Below, piece by piece: positions 1 through 11,372 of a stretch of DNA of 64,000 nucleotides (position 1 is its first letter; each line of letters starts with the position of its first letter). This stretch comes from Vitis vinifera (lineage: Eukaryota > Streptophyta > Magnoliopsida > Vitales > Vitaceae). The position numbers and the translations under genes were made by a program. The notes below the pieces were generated by a model, which had not been told where the DNA came from, did not search any database, and worked only from the letters and a program-made list of their open reading frames with translations. The DNA lies in contig NC_081813.1 of the NCBI RefSeq assembly GCF_030704535.1, forward strand, positions 3,806,001 to 3,870,000, given 5' to 3'.

Positions 1-128
1 TGATATATATTTTCCAGATAAATTTTTTTCTCGGAAAATATTTTCCGTGAAAACAAAGCGGGCATAAGCATAAGCAAATTTAAAACAGAAAGTGAAGTAA
101 GGCTAGGAGAGAAGGGTGACTGAGTTAC

Positions 129-363
129 CCAAACTACAAGGATGCCCAGCTCCCTAGCCACCTCAACTGCCTTGATAGCAGATGGAATTATTGCTTTGCC
201 TCCCTCTAAGCTAATCGGCCTATCCTCATCCAGGAAATCTTTCTGCAAAAGGCCACGATCCCAATGACGAGAAAGAGAGACAGAGAAAGAAATAAAAAGA
301 GAAAGATAGAGAGACCTGCATGTCAACGACGAGAAGAGCAGTGTGCTTTCGCGTATCTGCCAT
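129..363 (-). CDS. Isochorismatase-like hydrolase, 5' part (copy 1; runs off the left edge)
   Basis: Two coding exons are visible on the minus strand. Exon 1 (363-316) encodes a 16-residue start, MADTRKHTALLVVDMQ, which ends in the D-x-Q signature of the isochorismatase/nicotinamidase fold. Exon 2 (242-129) continues with KDFLDEDRP and ends at a GT donor. Splice sites and exon lengths (48 and 114 bp) are the same as in the complete copy at 3,875-6,135, and the flanking intron bases are also alike, so this is a recent tandem duplicate. The remaining exons lie outside the window, so I cannot say whether the gene is intact. The family hydrolyses amide or vinyl-ether bonds through an Asp-Lys-Cys triad. 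The substrate here is unknown. Confidence 0.8.
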
Positions 364-1561
364 GGCCAACAATTCGCGGCAAACGAGGGTTTCTTGCTGT
401 GGCAATGAAGGAACCGAATTCACACGCCTTGTTTGTTTTGAGGGAAAACTTTTTCTTGGTGAAGGGATGAAAGCTATTTCAGTGATCGAGAAGTCTGAAC
501 TCGGTACATTATAAATAAATATTGAAAAGTGTGTTTGGACGCGCTGATTTAGAAAAAATAATTATTATTAGGATTTTATACATTTTATATTAACTTTGAA
601 GTATATAAAAATGAATTATTTTTAAAAAATTCTTATTTTATAATGATTTTTTTTCTTTTATACATTATTAAAATTAAAAAGTAATTATAATAATATAACA
701 AAATATGAAAATCATTAAAAAATTAAAATATTTATTTCTTTTTTCTTTAACATTAGTAAATTAAATAATTATAGAGATAAGATTTAATATGCCAATATTT
801 ATAATTTTATTAATAAATAAAGTATAATAATCACTCAAATATGAAATAATTTTTTAATATTTAATTCACACTTTAATTATATATTTTCGTATTTTATTAT
901 TTTATTAATAATATTTTATGTTTATTTATATTTTTATATTATATATTTGGATGAAGGTGTCAAGGGGTCAAAAATTTCACTAACCCAGAAGGTGTTACCT
1001 TTAATTCACCCAACTTCATCACTACCACCGGGAAATTAAGCAGGGGGAATTATGCAACTATAGAACAACCCAAAAAAAATAAGGTTTTTAAAATTTTAAT
1101 TTTATATTTTCAATCTAGTAGTATAAAGCTGACCAAAAGTTGGGCACCTTTGAGAAACATAATTTAAAAAGTTGTACAAATTTGAATTTATTGCACACCC
1201 AGATTGCGATTGTGCATTTTTAAGGTTATGTTTGGTCCTCAAAAGGAAAATAATTTTTTATTTTATTATATTTTTAAAAAATTAAATATAATTAAAATTA
1301 ATAAAAATTTTATATATTTTAAAATTATTTAATTTTTATATAATTAAGAAAATTAATTGAAATGAATTTAAAAAAAACATATAAAAATAATTTATTAATT
1401 TTGAATCTATTTTTTATTTTTATTTTTTTCTTTTTATTTTTTTTTTTATTTTCTTTTCCTTATATTTTCCCAACCAAAAATAGTTGGTGTATAAATTTAT
1501 ATTAATAATTATTACATTTTTATAATTGGTTAAATGATGAAGCGATCTATTTAAATTTTAA
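364..1561. other. Intergenic AT-rich stretch
   Basis: This is the promoter side of the isochorismatase copy at the left edge, followed by AT-rich DNA. A degraded copy of the small element seen intact at 1,562-1,886 can be made out at about 1,215-1,500 from its pyrimidine-rich right half. I see no gene. Confidence 0.5.
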
Positions 1562-1886
1562 GACTATGTTTGGTTCTCGGAAAGTACAAAAGAAAGAAAA
1601 AAAATGTTAAGGAAAATGATTTTCTCATGTTTAGTTGTCCTATGAAAAATATCAAAGAAAATCATATATAATTAAAACTAATTAAAAACTTATATATTTT
1701 TAAATTATTTAATCTTTATATTGATGAGTTAAAATAAATAAAATGAGTTTGAAGTAATAAAAAAAATAATTTATCAACTTTTAATCTATTTTTTTATTTT
1801 TCTTCACTTTTTCTTTCCTTTTACTTTTCCTTTGTATTTTTTTCTCTCGTATTTTCCTTCAAATTTTTCGGGAACCAAACATAGCC
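1562..1886. mobile_element. MITE with GGAACCAAACATAG ends, TAA target duplication
   Basis: This is a 325-bp non-coding element. Its ends are inverted repeats: the left end reads GACTATGTTTGGTTCTCGG and the right end reads CGGGAACCAAACATAGCC. TAA flanks it on both sides (1,559-1,561 and 1,887-1,889). A 3-bp TAA duplication fits a Tourist-like (PIF/Harbinger-mobilised) MITE; the superfamily is inferred from that alone. Relatives occur at about 1,215-1,500, 5,275-5,510, 7,335-7,600, 11,950-12,250 and 63,609-63,905. Confidence 0.7.
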
Positions 1887-1889
1887 TAA

Positions 1890-3874
1890 AAGTATATGTT
1901 TAATAAATTAGCAATGCGGCCTACTGGCCACTGGCCACCTACTTTGTTTATACACGAGGACTCCGAAACAATGAAAATTTTAAAGAGGCAAATAACGTGC
2001 CTTGTACCAAGACGATATCGACAACAAGACAAAAGCCGGCCAAAGATGCCACCGACGTCCTGAGAAAATTCGGCCAAAAAAAATTTGTCCAAATCCTCCC
2101 AACCGCTGCCAAATCAGAGAGTCGGACAATTGGCCGGTACAACCGGTCGAGTTCAATGCTAAAACGATTTAAAAAATACTAATAGAATCGAAAAAGCCAA
2201 TTCCTCGGATTAGCCTAACCGATCCGGATTTCAAAATATTAATAATCAATCCGACGTGTCAAATCATCAATCGAGGTTTGATCCACTTTTTAAAATTATT
2301 TTAATTTTAAATGGATTGGTTGGCCGACTGGATCGGTCAAACTGATAAATGGAATTGAAAATATATAAAATTTATCCTATGCTCACCATTTTCACAATTA
2401 TTATTAAATATTTAAATGGAATTAAAAATGAATAAATTTATTTTTGTAACATTTAAATTTAAAAAAAGAATCATTAATTTAAAATTTGAAATTATTTGTA
2501 AAAACTGAAAAGATTTATTGTTTTGTGTTAATATTTAGGGCATTGTAATAATAGTTTTTAAAAATATGATTTGAAATTTAAAGAATACGTAATATTTTTC
2601 AAGTATTTAAATATTTTTATTAGTTTTACATTTTCAAGGGTAAAATTATTTAATTTTAATTTTAAATATTCTAATTTTAAATAATTATTTTTATAGAGGC
2701 ATAATGATCAAATTTTTGTCATTTCTTTCCTAGGAATCACATTCCTTTTTAAGACACCATGATAGGAAACTCATTCTCCAATTCTTGAAAGTTATGAAAT
2801 TAACGCCTAAGGATACAATTTGTATTCGATGGATCATGTTCGAAGTTTGTGAATTCTACTACATATGTCAGCCTAAATCCAACACAAATAATAATCTTGT
2901 AAAAAATATAAACCCAAATATTACCTAATAATTAAACAAATAACATATTGGATAATTCATTTAACTCATTCAATAATTAAATCCTTTTATTTGATAATTA
3001 AGTTGACTTAAATCTTGTATAAATTTATATAAATCTATATGATTAATATAATCAAACATGTTTATAATTCAACAAACATATTTATTTAAAAACAAATTTA
3101 AAATGATTTAAAAAGTTATAATTGAATTAATTAACGTGATTATTAAATGTGTCAATTCAAGTTGAATTGGTGTCTTATAAACCGACTCAAAAACCACATA
3201 TTTATTAATCAGATTATACAAATTTGATCCAAACTCGATTATACTTTACCTAAACCTACAAAAAACATATTAGATTTTAGTCATATTGAAGAATCATATC
3301 AAACTTTGCTACCTAATGTACTCTCTCTCTCTCTCTCTCTCATATTTTCATTAAGACTACACAATTTTTGTAGACTTAAGTTAAGAGTTTTTCCTTTATA
3401 TTTAGTAAAGGTTTTACGCGAAAGGAAATTTATATTTGGGCCAGCCACAAAGGAGTTTGATCCTTTTAGCACCCACTTCCCTGATTCTCCCCAACACCAA
3501 CCCCCCCCCCCAAACCCCTCTTTTGGAAATTAGCCTGACCCAGCAATTTCAGCAGACAGATTCAATTCAATTCATTCAAATTCAGTCCAGTTTGGCCCCA
3601 TTGGTCTTCCTGCAGTGCATGCTGTAATTACCTAATTGTATCAACTAAATTATGGAAGCTGCAAATATTTCAATTGATTTTTATTTCACCATATTGTGCT
3701 AAAATAATCATAATATGGAAGCAGCTTTTAGTATTATAAATGGCATAGACATGAAGTAATATGCAGTACATAGATTCAAGCAGAAAGAAGCAAAGCAGCT
3801 TATGCATCATCACCCTACACTTGTACATACACGAGACGATAAATTAGGAACCTGATTTGGCTGCCAAATTCAGA
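1890..3874. other. Intergenic, no gene seen
   Basis: The stretch is AT-rich. A GC-richer patch at about 1,910-2,330 resembles the terminal parts of the element at 47,393-48,200 (CCGATC-type and GGCCGG-type words) but is too decayed to bound. A CT microsatellite lies at about 3,319-3,342 and a C-run at about 3,501-3,511. I see no convincing coding exon. Confidence 0.4.
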
Positions 3875-6135
3875 TCAAGCATTGGACTCACGCCATTCCT
3901 GTAACGTTGGGGTTGCAACTCCCACATTTTTCATATCGCGTACATTGGCTGGTTCAGGAAAATTTAGCATTACAGGTTAGTCAGCAGCTTCAAATGGACA
4001 CATTGGTTTGAAATCTGGAATCTTTAGAGGCAATGAGAATAAAATATAGGTGATGTGCAAGGAGACACACAAGCCTTTGCATTCGGGTCACAGGCTTGGA
4101 ACAAGTTGGACATATGCCACATTTCAATGCGATATGTGTCAGCCGAGACCGTTCTTCTGACACTGTTTGGCCTCTATGCTGCTATAAGGGCAGTTGAAAC
4201 ACCACAACAGAAACATTTTTTTTCTTTATGTTATACCAATTGCTGCACAAGCATAGCTCAAACACCCACTGTAAGTTTTTAGTGGGCCTATCTGCATAAC
4301 AGCAAAGTTTATGCAAGAAACTGATGATTTTCTAATCCTTCTTGACACTTTGATGAAAGGGTCTGAATAGTTGAGGCACTTTGGTTGATTGAAGAAAAGA
4401 TTATACCTTACGGCCTTCCTAATCCCATCAAGAACGGATACTGAACTTGATATGTAATCTGTAATCCCCATTACCATTTCCACTAGTCCCAACAGATTCA
4501 ATTCTAGAAATCAAATCGAAAAATTTGTTCCAAACCAAAGTTTTTTCGAAAGAAAAGAAGAGAGATATGCGGCTAATAGTGCAACCTTGATGTGAGAATA
4601 ATTCAACAAATGGCTCAGAATGCAAGCTTCAGTAGAGCACCAAATTATGTAAAGAAGTAAACAAAAACATTAAGTTTAATGAAACACAACAATCGAAAGA
4701 GAAGGAAAAAGGATGTACCAAAATGTATGTCAGGTGTGGCAGCAGCGGTGGCATCAACAATTACAGTAACAGATTGATAATCCAATGCTACTGCATCAAA
4801 GACCGTCTGTCTAATGCAATTTGGAGTTTGAACACCTAGACATAGAAATAAATTAAGAATGACACAAAGTTGTAAATTAGCTACCAATTCAAGTTCCAAA
4901 CAACAAAGTCCAAAGTTCATTGTGCTATAAAGAAAAGGGGTATTAGTCTGGAATGTTCATTTACCAACTATAACTACACTATTAATCCCGTTACTCTGAA
5001 GGAATGAATGAAGATGGGTAGCAAAGAATGCACTGAATCGCGTCTTCACCAGCTTATAATCCCCTTCCTTGATCACAAGGCCATCAACCAGTTCCGCTCC
5101 CACACTCCCCTCACTGACTGGACCTATTTTCCCAGGACCATAGAAGTGTCTACGGAAGAGTTCAACATCTCTTCCCAGTGGATCATGCTCCCGAACAACC
5201 TACACCCAGTTTTTTCCATGACCATCATCATCAATCCACATATAAAACACCATTGCCAAATTTTCTTTTCTTTATGCCATGTTTGGTTCCAAAAAAATAC
5301 TAAGAAACAAATGTTATGGAAAATAATTTTTTTGCATTTGTTTTTTCTACTGAAAGTCTGAGAAAAAATCAACTATAATTAAAATTAATGAGTTTATTAA
5401 CTCTAAAATTTACTTTTTTATTTTTCTCTCTTTTTTTCTTTACTTCTACTTTCCTCTCTATTTTCTTTCCATTGCAATTTCCCTCAAAATTTTCAAACTA
5501 ATGATAGCCTTTGTCTAAAGAATGCTCAATTTTACCTGTTTTGAAAAGAAAAATCAAACCAAGGAACATAGCAAAATTCCATGTAAGAGCAAAATAAAAC
5601 ATTATATTCTCTGTTTGCTTCAGTGGAAATAACCTAGAAGACAATTTTCCAGGGAAATTTTTCCTTCTCATTCATCAAAATCTAAACTTCATAGATAGCA
5701 GTGAAGTTGGGACTTCGTTTGTTTTAACATAACCAAAAATAAAATTCAACAGTAATTTCACATCATGTCTTCTCAGTGAACACCCATTTCTTTCAGAAAC
5801 TGAAATCAATTTTCTGTGGAAACAAAGGGGCATAAGAAAATTTAGCACAGAAAGTGAAGCGAGGTTAGGAGAGAAGAATGATTAGGTTACCCAAACTACA
5901 AAGATGCCAAGCTCCCTGGCCACCTCCACTGCCTTGATAACAGATGGAACTATTGCTTTGCCTCCATCTACTCTCGTCAGCCCATCCTCTTCCACGAAAT
6001 CTTTCTGCAAAAGGCCACAAATAACAGCAATCAGATATACACATATTCTATTAACGTAGAGAGAGAAAGAGAGAGAAAGGGAGAGACCTGCATGTCAATG
6101 ACGAGAAGAGCAGTGTGCTTTCTTGTATTTGCCAT
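3875..6135 (-). CDS. Isochorismatase family hydrolase (complete copy)
   Basis: Five exons on the minus strand: 6135-6088, 6004-5891, 5199-4965, 4835-4719 and 3948-3875. Together they give 588 bp (195 aa) with GT-AG introns, in frame throughout. The product starts MANTRKHTALLVIDMQ (catalytic Asp in LVIDMQ). It carries the VVWVVREHD segment and, in exon 4, VQTPNCIRQTVFDA, where the cysteine is the expected nucleophile, followed by DATAAATPDIH. It ends TPTLQEWRESNA. Length and sequence match my memory of Arabidopsis At3g16190, a cytosol-type isochorismatase-like protein of about the same size. Isochorismate, nicotinamide and other ureide-like substrates are all possible, so the reaction is not assigned. 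A partial duplicate lies at 129-363. Intron 2 (5,200-5,890) holds a degraded MITE copy. Confidence 0.9.
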
Positions 6136-8115
6136 GGCAACCCAATTCCGTGATGAAGACAAATAAGAATACGGGAACCGAATTCTTAAGACTCTGTTTG
6201 TTTTGAAGGAAATTTTTTTCCTGGGAAAACTGTGTTCCATGTAAAACAGTATTGGCGAAGAGGTTTTGTTTGGGCTGAACTGGCACATTGTTGGGCCGTG
6301 GGCCTATGATGTTTGTGGGCTTACCTTTCTTTCAAATCGAGTGTACAGATTTAAAGCTTGATTAAGGCTTTGGGAAAATAGATAGCTTAATATGATGCAA
6401 GAGCTAAAAGTCTGCAGTTTGAATTAGCTAATGCTTGAGTATAAGCCAAACCAAGAGTCTGTTTGGGTGGTGATTATGGTAAGAACGTGTTTAATATGTT
6501 GTGTTTTTAGTGTTTAGATATAAATGAAAAATGTTTTGATAGTGCTTTTTCACAATGTATTTAGAGTGTATTTGGGAGTAATTTTACAAAGCGGTTTTAG
6601 TATTTTTAATACTTGAATGATAAAAAATTTCAAGTATTAAAAATATTAGAAGCTCATCCTAAAATTATTGTCAAATGGGCTCTTAGAGTGCATTTAATAA
6701 TGATTATAAGAAGTGTTTTTAATTTTTGTAACACTTGAAATTTTTTTATTTTTTAAGTATTAAAAAACTAAAAACAATTTATAAATTTATTGTCAAATAC
6801 ACTCTAAGAGTGCATTTGATAGTGATTATAAGAAGTATTTTTAGTTTTTCTAACATTTAAATTTTTTTATCTTTTAAATATTAAAATTATTAAAAACGTT
6901 TTTTATAATCACTATTAAATAGACTTTTAGAGTGCGTTTAATAGTGATTTTAGGAAATATTTCAAACATTTTTAATAATTAAAAGATAAAAAATTTCAAT
7001 ATTAAAAAAGTTAAAAACATTTCTTAAAATTACTAGTAAACCCACTCTTAATTAAAAAAGAAAAAAAAAAAAAAAAAAGGAAGAACCAACGAAGGCTCAT
7101 TTGAAAGTGATTCTAGTTAAATTGCTTTTATTTACTATAAACCAAAAAGAATGTTTTGACTATGTTTTTTGTGATGTATCATAATTCATACAATCATAAA
7201 GTGATTTTTAAATAATTACCTTTTGAACGATTATCCATATTTTTTAAAATTTGTTAAATATTTAATTTTTGTAAGAAAATATCTTCAAATATTAGAAAAC
7301 ATTTTGAACTCTTTTCACAACAGTTTCAAATGAACTCTAAAATTGCGTTTAACATTTAAATTAAATAAAAATTTATATGTCGCTAGATTATTTAATTTTT
7401 ATATAAAAGAGTTAAAATAAGTTAAATGAACTTAAAGTAGTGTATAGAAATAATTTATTAATTATAAATTTTTACTTTTTTTAATACCTTTTATTTTTAT
7501 TTTCTTTTTCTCATATTTTCTTCCATATTTTTTAGAAAACATAATCAAAGAAAAATAATTTTTTCATATTTAGTTTCTATATAAGATTGGGAAAAATGTA
7601 TTTTTACACCCATTAAAAAATAATCATCAAATAGAAATCCTCTAAAATTAAGTTGCATACATTCACCGATCAAAGATAGTATTTAAGATGTTCAAAAGTA
7701 ACCCTTAAATGGTCAAAAATAATATATTTAACAAAAAAAAAAAGAACAAAATTCTAACTATTTTTAAATAGATGTATGAAGTTTGAATTTTGTAAAGTTG
7801 AGTTCGTATTTTATGAGATTTGTTTGTTAAGTGTTTAGAAACACACTTTTCTCTATAAGTTTTCTTAAAAATTTATAAATTTTTTTAGATTATTTTCTTT
7901 TAAAAAAACTAATTTATTTTTTAATTTCCTTTATATTTTTTTTCTTCTCTATTTTCTAAATCAATAAGAGCAAACAATATAAACAACAATCTATTCTTCA
8001 AGTTATTTTATAAATTACACAAGCCTTTCTTAGGCAAAATCAGAACAAACTCTCTTTCGATCAAATTAAAATGTGCGGGAAAAAGATAAAAGTTGTAATG
8101 GTGGCTTATTTGATA
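6136..8115. other. Intergenic region with small repeat elements
   Basis: This is the gap between the isochorismatase gene and the first thioesterase gene. It holds the four-copy hairpin array at 6,563-7,050 (separate entry), an A-run at about 7,060-7,078, and a degraded copy of the GGAACCAAACATAG element at about 7,335-7,600. The rest is AT-rich. I see no gene. Confidence 0.5.
6563..7050. repeat. Four tandem 122-bp hairpin units
   Basis: Each unit begins AGAGTG(C/T)(A/G)TTT and ends in a near-complement of that start (for example CAAATACACTCT), so each unit is itself a long imperfect palindrome. Unit starts fall at 6,563, 6,685, 6,807 and 6,929, exactly 122 bp apart, and the array closes at 7,050. 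Single or looser copies of the same unit occur at about 29,345, 35,405-36,000, 50,635-50,775 and 56,517-56,632. This looks like a MITE family that has become a tandem array at this site. Confidence 0.75.
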
Positions 8116-9398
8116 TCAGATCTTGCTAAGATGGCTAGGTATAATAGTGGCTGCGCTCATCCATTGCCTTCCCAAAGCAATCAATTCTCCATTGCTTTTC
8201 CTTCTAATCTCCACCACTACTGATGAAAGCCTTCCCCTGTGCCCTACAACCTTTGCCTCTATCTCTACCTCTTCCTGCCCACAAATATGAAAAAGAATCA
8301 ATCATGAATCTTTCTTTACTAGTAATTTTGCAGTTATAATGAAGACTATATATGGAATGTGTTTCCCATTAGAAAGAAGCTTCTGTAAAATGTAAAAATG
8401 TTTTCCAACAATTCCAAGAAGCCATGGATGAGTTTTGGAAATGGGTTTGTTAGATCTGGTTTTGACCATCACATCAAAAAATCAATTGATATTTACATTA
8501 AATTTTTTATGGTATTTGATATCATATAATACGGATCTGTTTTAAGAGTCATCATTTAGGTAATTTATCTTTAGACTTAAAAAGACATGATGTTATCGTG
8601 ACTTTAACCTATGACCCTTGGTTTTGATACCAATTATCCCTCGTCGAACACCCTCCCTAATACGATGTTACCGTGCCTCAAACTCATGACTCTTAGCTCT
8701 AATATTAATTATTGAATAGAATTTTGATCATCTCGTCTAAAAACCGAATGACATTCAATAAAGGTAGGTAAAACATTTTATGTCATTCAACATCACATCA
8801 CGTGGACTTGTTCTAAAAGCCATCGTTTGGGTGATCCTTCCCGTGCTTAAGAAAAATATTGTTGCACCCTAACATGGTTCTCCCTGGAAATGAGGTTCCA
8901 TGAAAAGGCTACTGTTCACTATCTACTCAAAACTCCACAGAACCTCATAAGAAAATGGAAAAATAGTACTAAAATTGGAACCGAGTGGAAGGCAAGAAAG
9001 TGAACTTGAATCTTAGCAGTCGAGTAAAATGAAACGCTGAAGTCAACGGAAGCTTTGACATGGCCTGCAAACGAGAAAATTGCAGCAGCCCCAACATCAT
9101 CGATTAATGTCGAGATCGCTCCAACATGCCAATTTCCATCTTTATCCTATCCATCAAAGAACAGAATTCATATCATATAACCTGACAATCATATGAAAAA
9201 GAGAAGCCTGTCAAATTGGAAGTAACCAAAGTTTACCGATACGCAGTCTGGTACCACCAAATCACAGTGAATCAGACCCTTTTGGACATAGATAGCCTGC
9301 AGGCCCTTAAGATTAAGGGTCTCCAGTCCATGACTACTGGCACCCCTTGATAGATCTTCAATCCATTTCTGGGCTTCCCTTGGAGGGTCATCTTCCAT
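8116..9398 (-). CDS. Hotdog-fold acyl-CoA thioesterase, tandem copy A
   Basis: Three exons on the minus strand: 9398-9237, 9146-9006 and 8274-8116, giving 153 aa with clean GT-AG sites. Exon 1 encodes MEDDPPREAQKW through VPDCVS. Exon 2 encodes the core DKDGNWHVGAISTLIDDVGA, where Asn and the Asp of TLID sit at the positions used by THEM2/ACOT13-type hotdog thioesterases. Exon 3 encodes EEVEIEAKVVGHRGRLSS through GRQWMSAA. Size and motif order fit the plant ACOT13-like family, which cleaves acyl-CoA thioesters. The usual H-G-G is H-V-G here. The start Met gives the only in-frame N-terminus before an upstream stop. Substrate and organelle are not shown by the sequence; no clear transit peptide is present. 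Confidence 0.88.
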
Positions 9399-9772
9399 CT
9401 CTGCCTGTTTCTCTCCCCCTTTCTCTCATAAAGTCTTCTTGTTTTAGCTATATTTCTGGAAAGCAATGGTTCTTTATCTATATTTCTGGACCATATTAAT
9501 GTTTGCTTTATCTACCAAACTCTTCCATTGTATATATTAATTAATACACAATGACGACTTTGTGGGACCCACATGCGAAAGCCCATAAGTTTGAGTATGG
9601 GAGTAGCCCAACATAATTCAAACCAAGCTAGGCGGCTGGAAAGGTTGAATTCAACCAAATTTTTATAATGTTTGCTTACAAGAGTAAAATGGGCAGAGAT
9701 GACTGGCCTCTTATCAAATTGAATTGAATGAAAAATAAGGGAAAAGGAGTACTGATTTTGGCTTGTTGGAGA

Positions 9773-10696
9773 TCATATCTTACTAAGGTGACTAGGTACA
9801 ATATTGATAGAACTCATCCACTGCTTTCCCAAAGCAATCAATTCTCCATTGTTTTTCCTTCTGATCTCCACCACAACTGATGAAAGCCTTCCCTTGTGCC
9901 CTATGACCTTTGCCTCAATCTCTACTTCTTCCTGCCATTAATATCATCACTCAAATAAGAGAAAGAATCATCTATAAATTTGTTGCTTAAGAAACTTCTA
10001 GCAGTTATTGTAACAGATAAAGAGCCTAGAAAATGCATTCCCATGTATTTTTGAAGCTTCTGCAGATGGTAAAATGATTTCCAGTACTTTCCCAGAAGTT
10101 CAGGGAAGTTACCTATCAATGCTGGAAATGGGTTTTCCTGGAAAATGAGTTTCCAGGAACCAAGGCCAGAATTGGTTATAATATCAACTCAAAACCCCAG
10201 CTTAGTAGAGTAATTGAGCACTCCCATGAAAGGGTAAAATGTTTTAAGGCTAAGAAATATAACTGAATTGAAGATAAGAAAGTTAACTTGAATCTTAGCT
10301 GTTGAGTAATACGAAATGTTGAAATCGACAGAGGCTTTGAGCTGGCCTGTAGAGGAGAATATGGCTGCAGCCCCAACTGTGTCAATTAAGGTTGTGATTG
10401 CTCCGACATGCCAGTTTCCGTCTTTATCCTGTGTATGGGAGAGCAGAGTTCATACCATTTGACAGTAAAAACCATTAGAAAACAATAACAAAGTGATGAT
10501 CAAAGTGGAGGTAACTAAAACTCACCGATACACAATCTGGTATGACTAGATTACAGCAAACCAGACCCTTCTGGCCATGCACAACCTGCATGCCCTTAAG
10601 AGTGATGACCTCAAGCTCATGACTTATAGTACCCTTCGATAGGTCTTCAAGCCATTTCTGCCATTCCTGGGTTTCCTGTAGAGGGCCACCTTCCAT
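9773..10696 (-). CDS. Hotdog-fold acyl-CoA thioesterase, tandem copy B
   Basis: Three exons on the minus strand: 10696-10526, 10428-10288 and 9931-9773, giving 156 aa. Exons 2 and 3 are exactly as long as those of copy A (141 and 159 bp), and introns fall at the same codons, so the two genes are tandem duplicates about 375 bp apart. The core reads DKDGNWHVGAITTLIDTVGA with the same H-V-G variant. The C-terminus is EEVEIEAKVIGHKGRLSS through GKQWMSSINIVPSHLSKI. I start at the ATG at 10,696 (MEGGPLQETQ), which aligns with MEDDPPREAQ of copy A. The frame stays open further upstream but without another aligned ATG. Expected role: hydrolysis of an acyl-CoA, substrate unknown. Confidence 0.88.
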
Positions 10697-11372
10697 CTCT
10701 TTCTGTTTCTCTCCCTCTCTGCGACTTAGCCTTCTTGTTATAGTTGGGGTTCCAGTGGCAAATTCAAAGTTGGACACCAATGTTTCTTTTGTAAGAATAA
10801 AGACTATGATTACCCTAATAGTTGTTTTAAACAGTGACCTCCATTATTATGGCACTTTGACTAAAACCCATGTCTTCAAGTAAAACTCTCCCTCTGGACT
10901 ATGGGAAAGGAGGCTGCAAAGGGGATACACTGCAGAAGGAGGGTGGGAAAAAACAGGCTCTTTCAATATTCTGGGTTCTCCAGTAAAGTTCATTTTGGGG
11001 GTGGTAAAAAAGATACCAAATATTAGAAACTTAAGTACTGCAATAAAGCAAAGAGAGAGTGTTCATAACCTGAAATCTTCTATTATCTCATTCAGAACAA
11101 TCCATTACATTTTAGTTATTTTCTGGGATCAAACCCACAGAACTTAAACATTTGACTTTCCTCAAATGGACAGCTCAACAATGGGTTGCTGGCTTTACTT
11201 GACTTAAATAGTCTTAATGACTCATTATCTGCTTTTCTACAACTACCTAGCCGGAATAGAAAACAAAAAGGAAGAAGAAAAATTAAGAATCAGATGTTCC
11301 CTCCTCCAAGTTTGATATTGGACTGCAAAGATCAAGGCTGCATCATCACTGTTGAGCTGCAATTAGAAGAAA
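10697..11372. other. Short intergenic gap
   Basis: This is promoter-side DNA of thioesterase copy B and the 3' flank of the malonate-CoA ligase gene. No further coding exon is seen. Confidence 0.4.

Noticed and set aside
10697-10780. N-terminal extension of thioesterase copy B
   Set aside because: The extension has no ATG at its start. The ATG at 10,696 aligns with the start of copy A.
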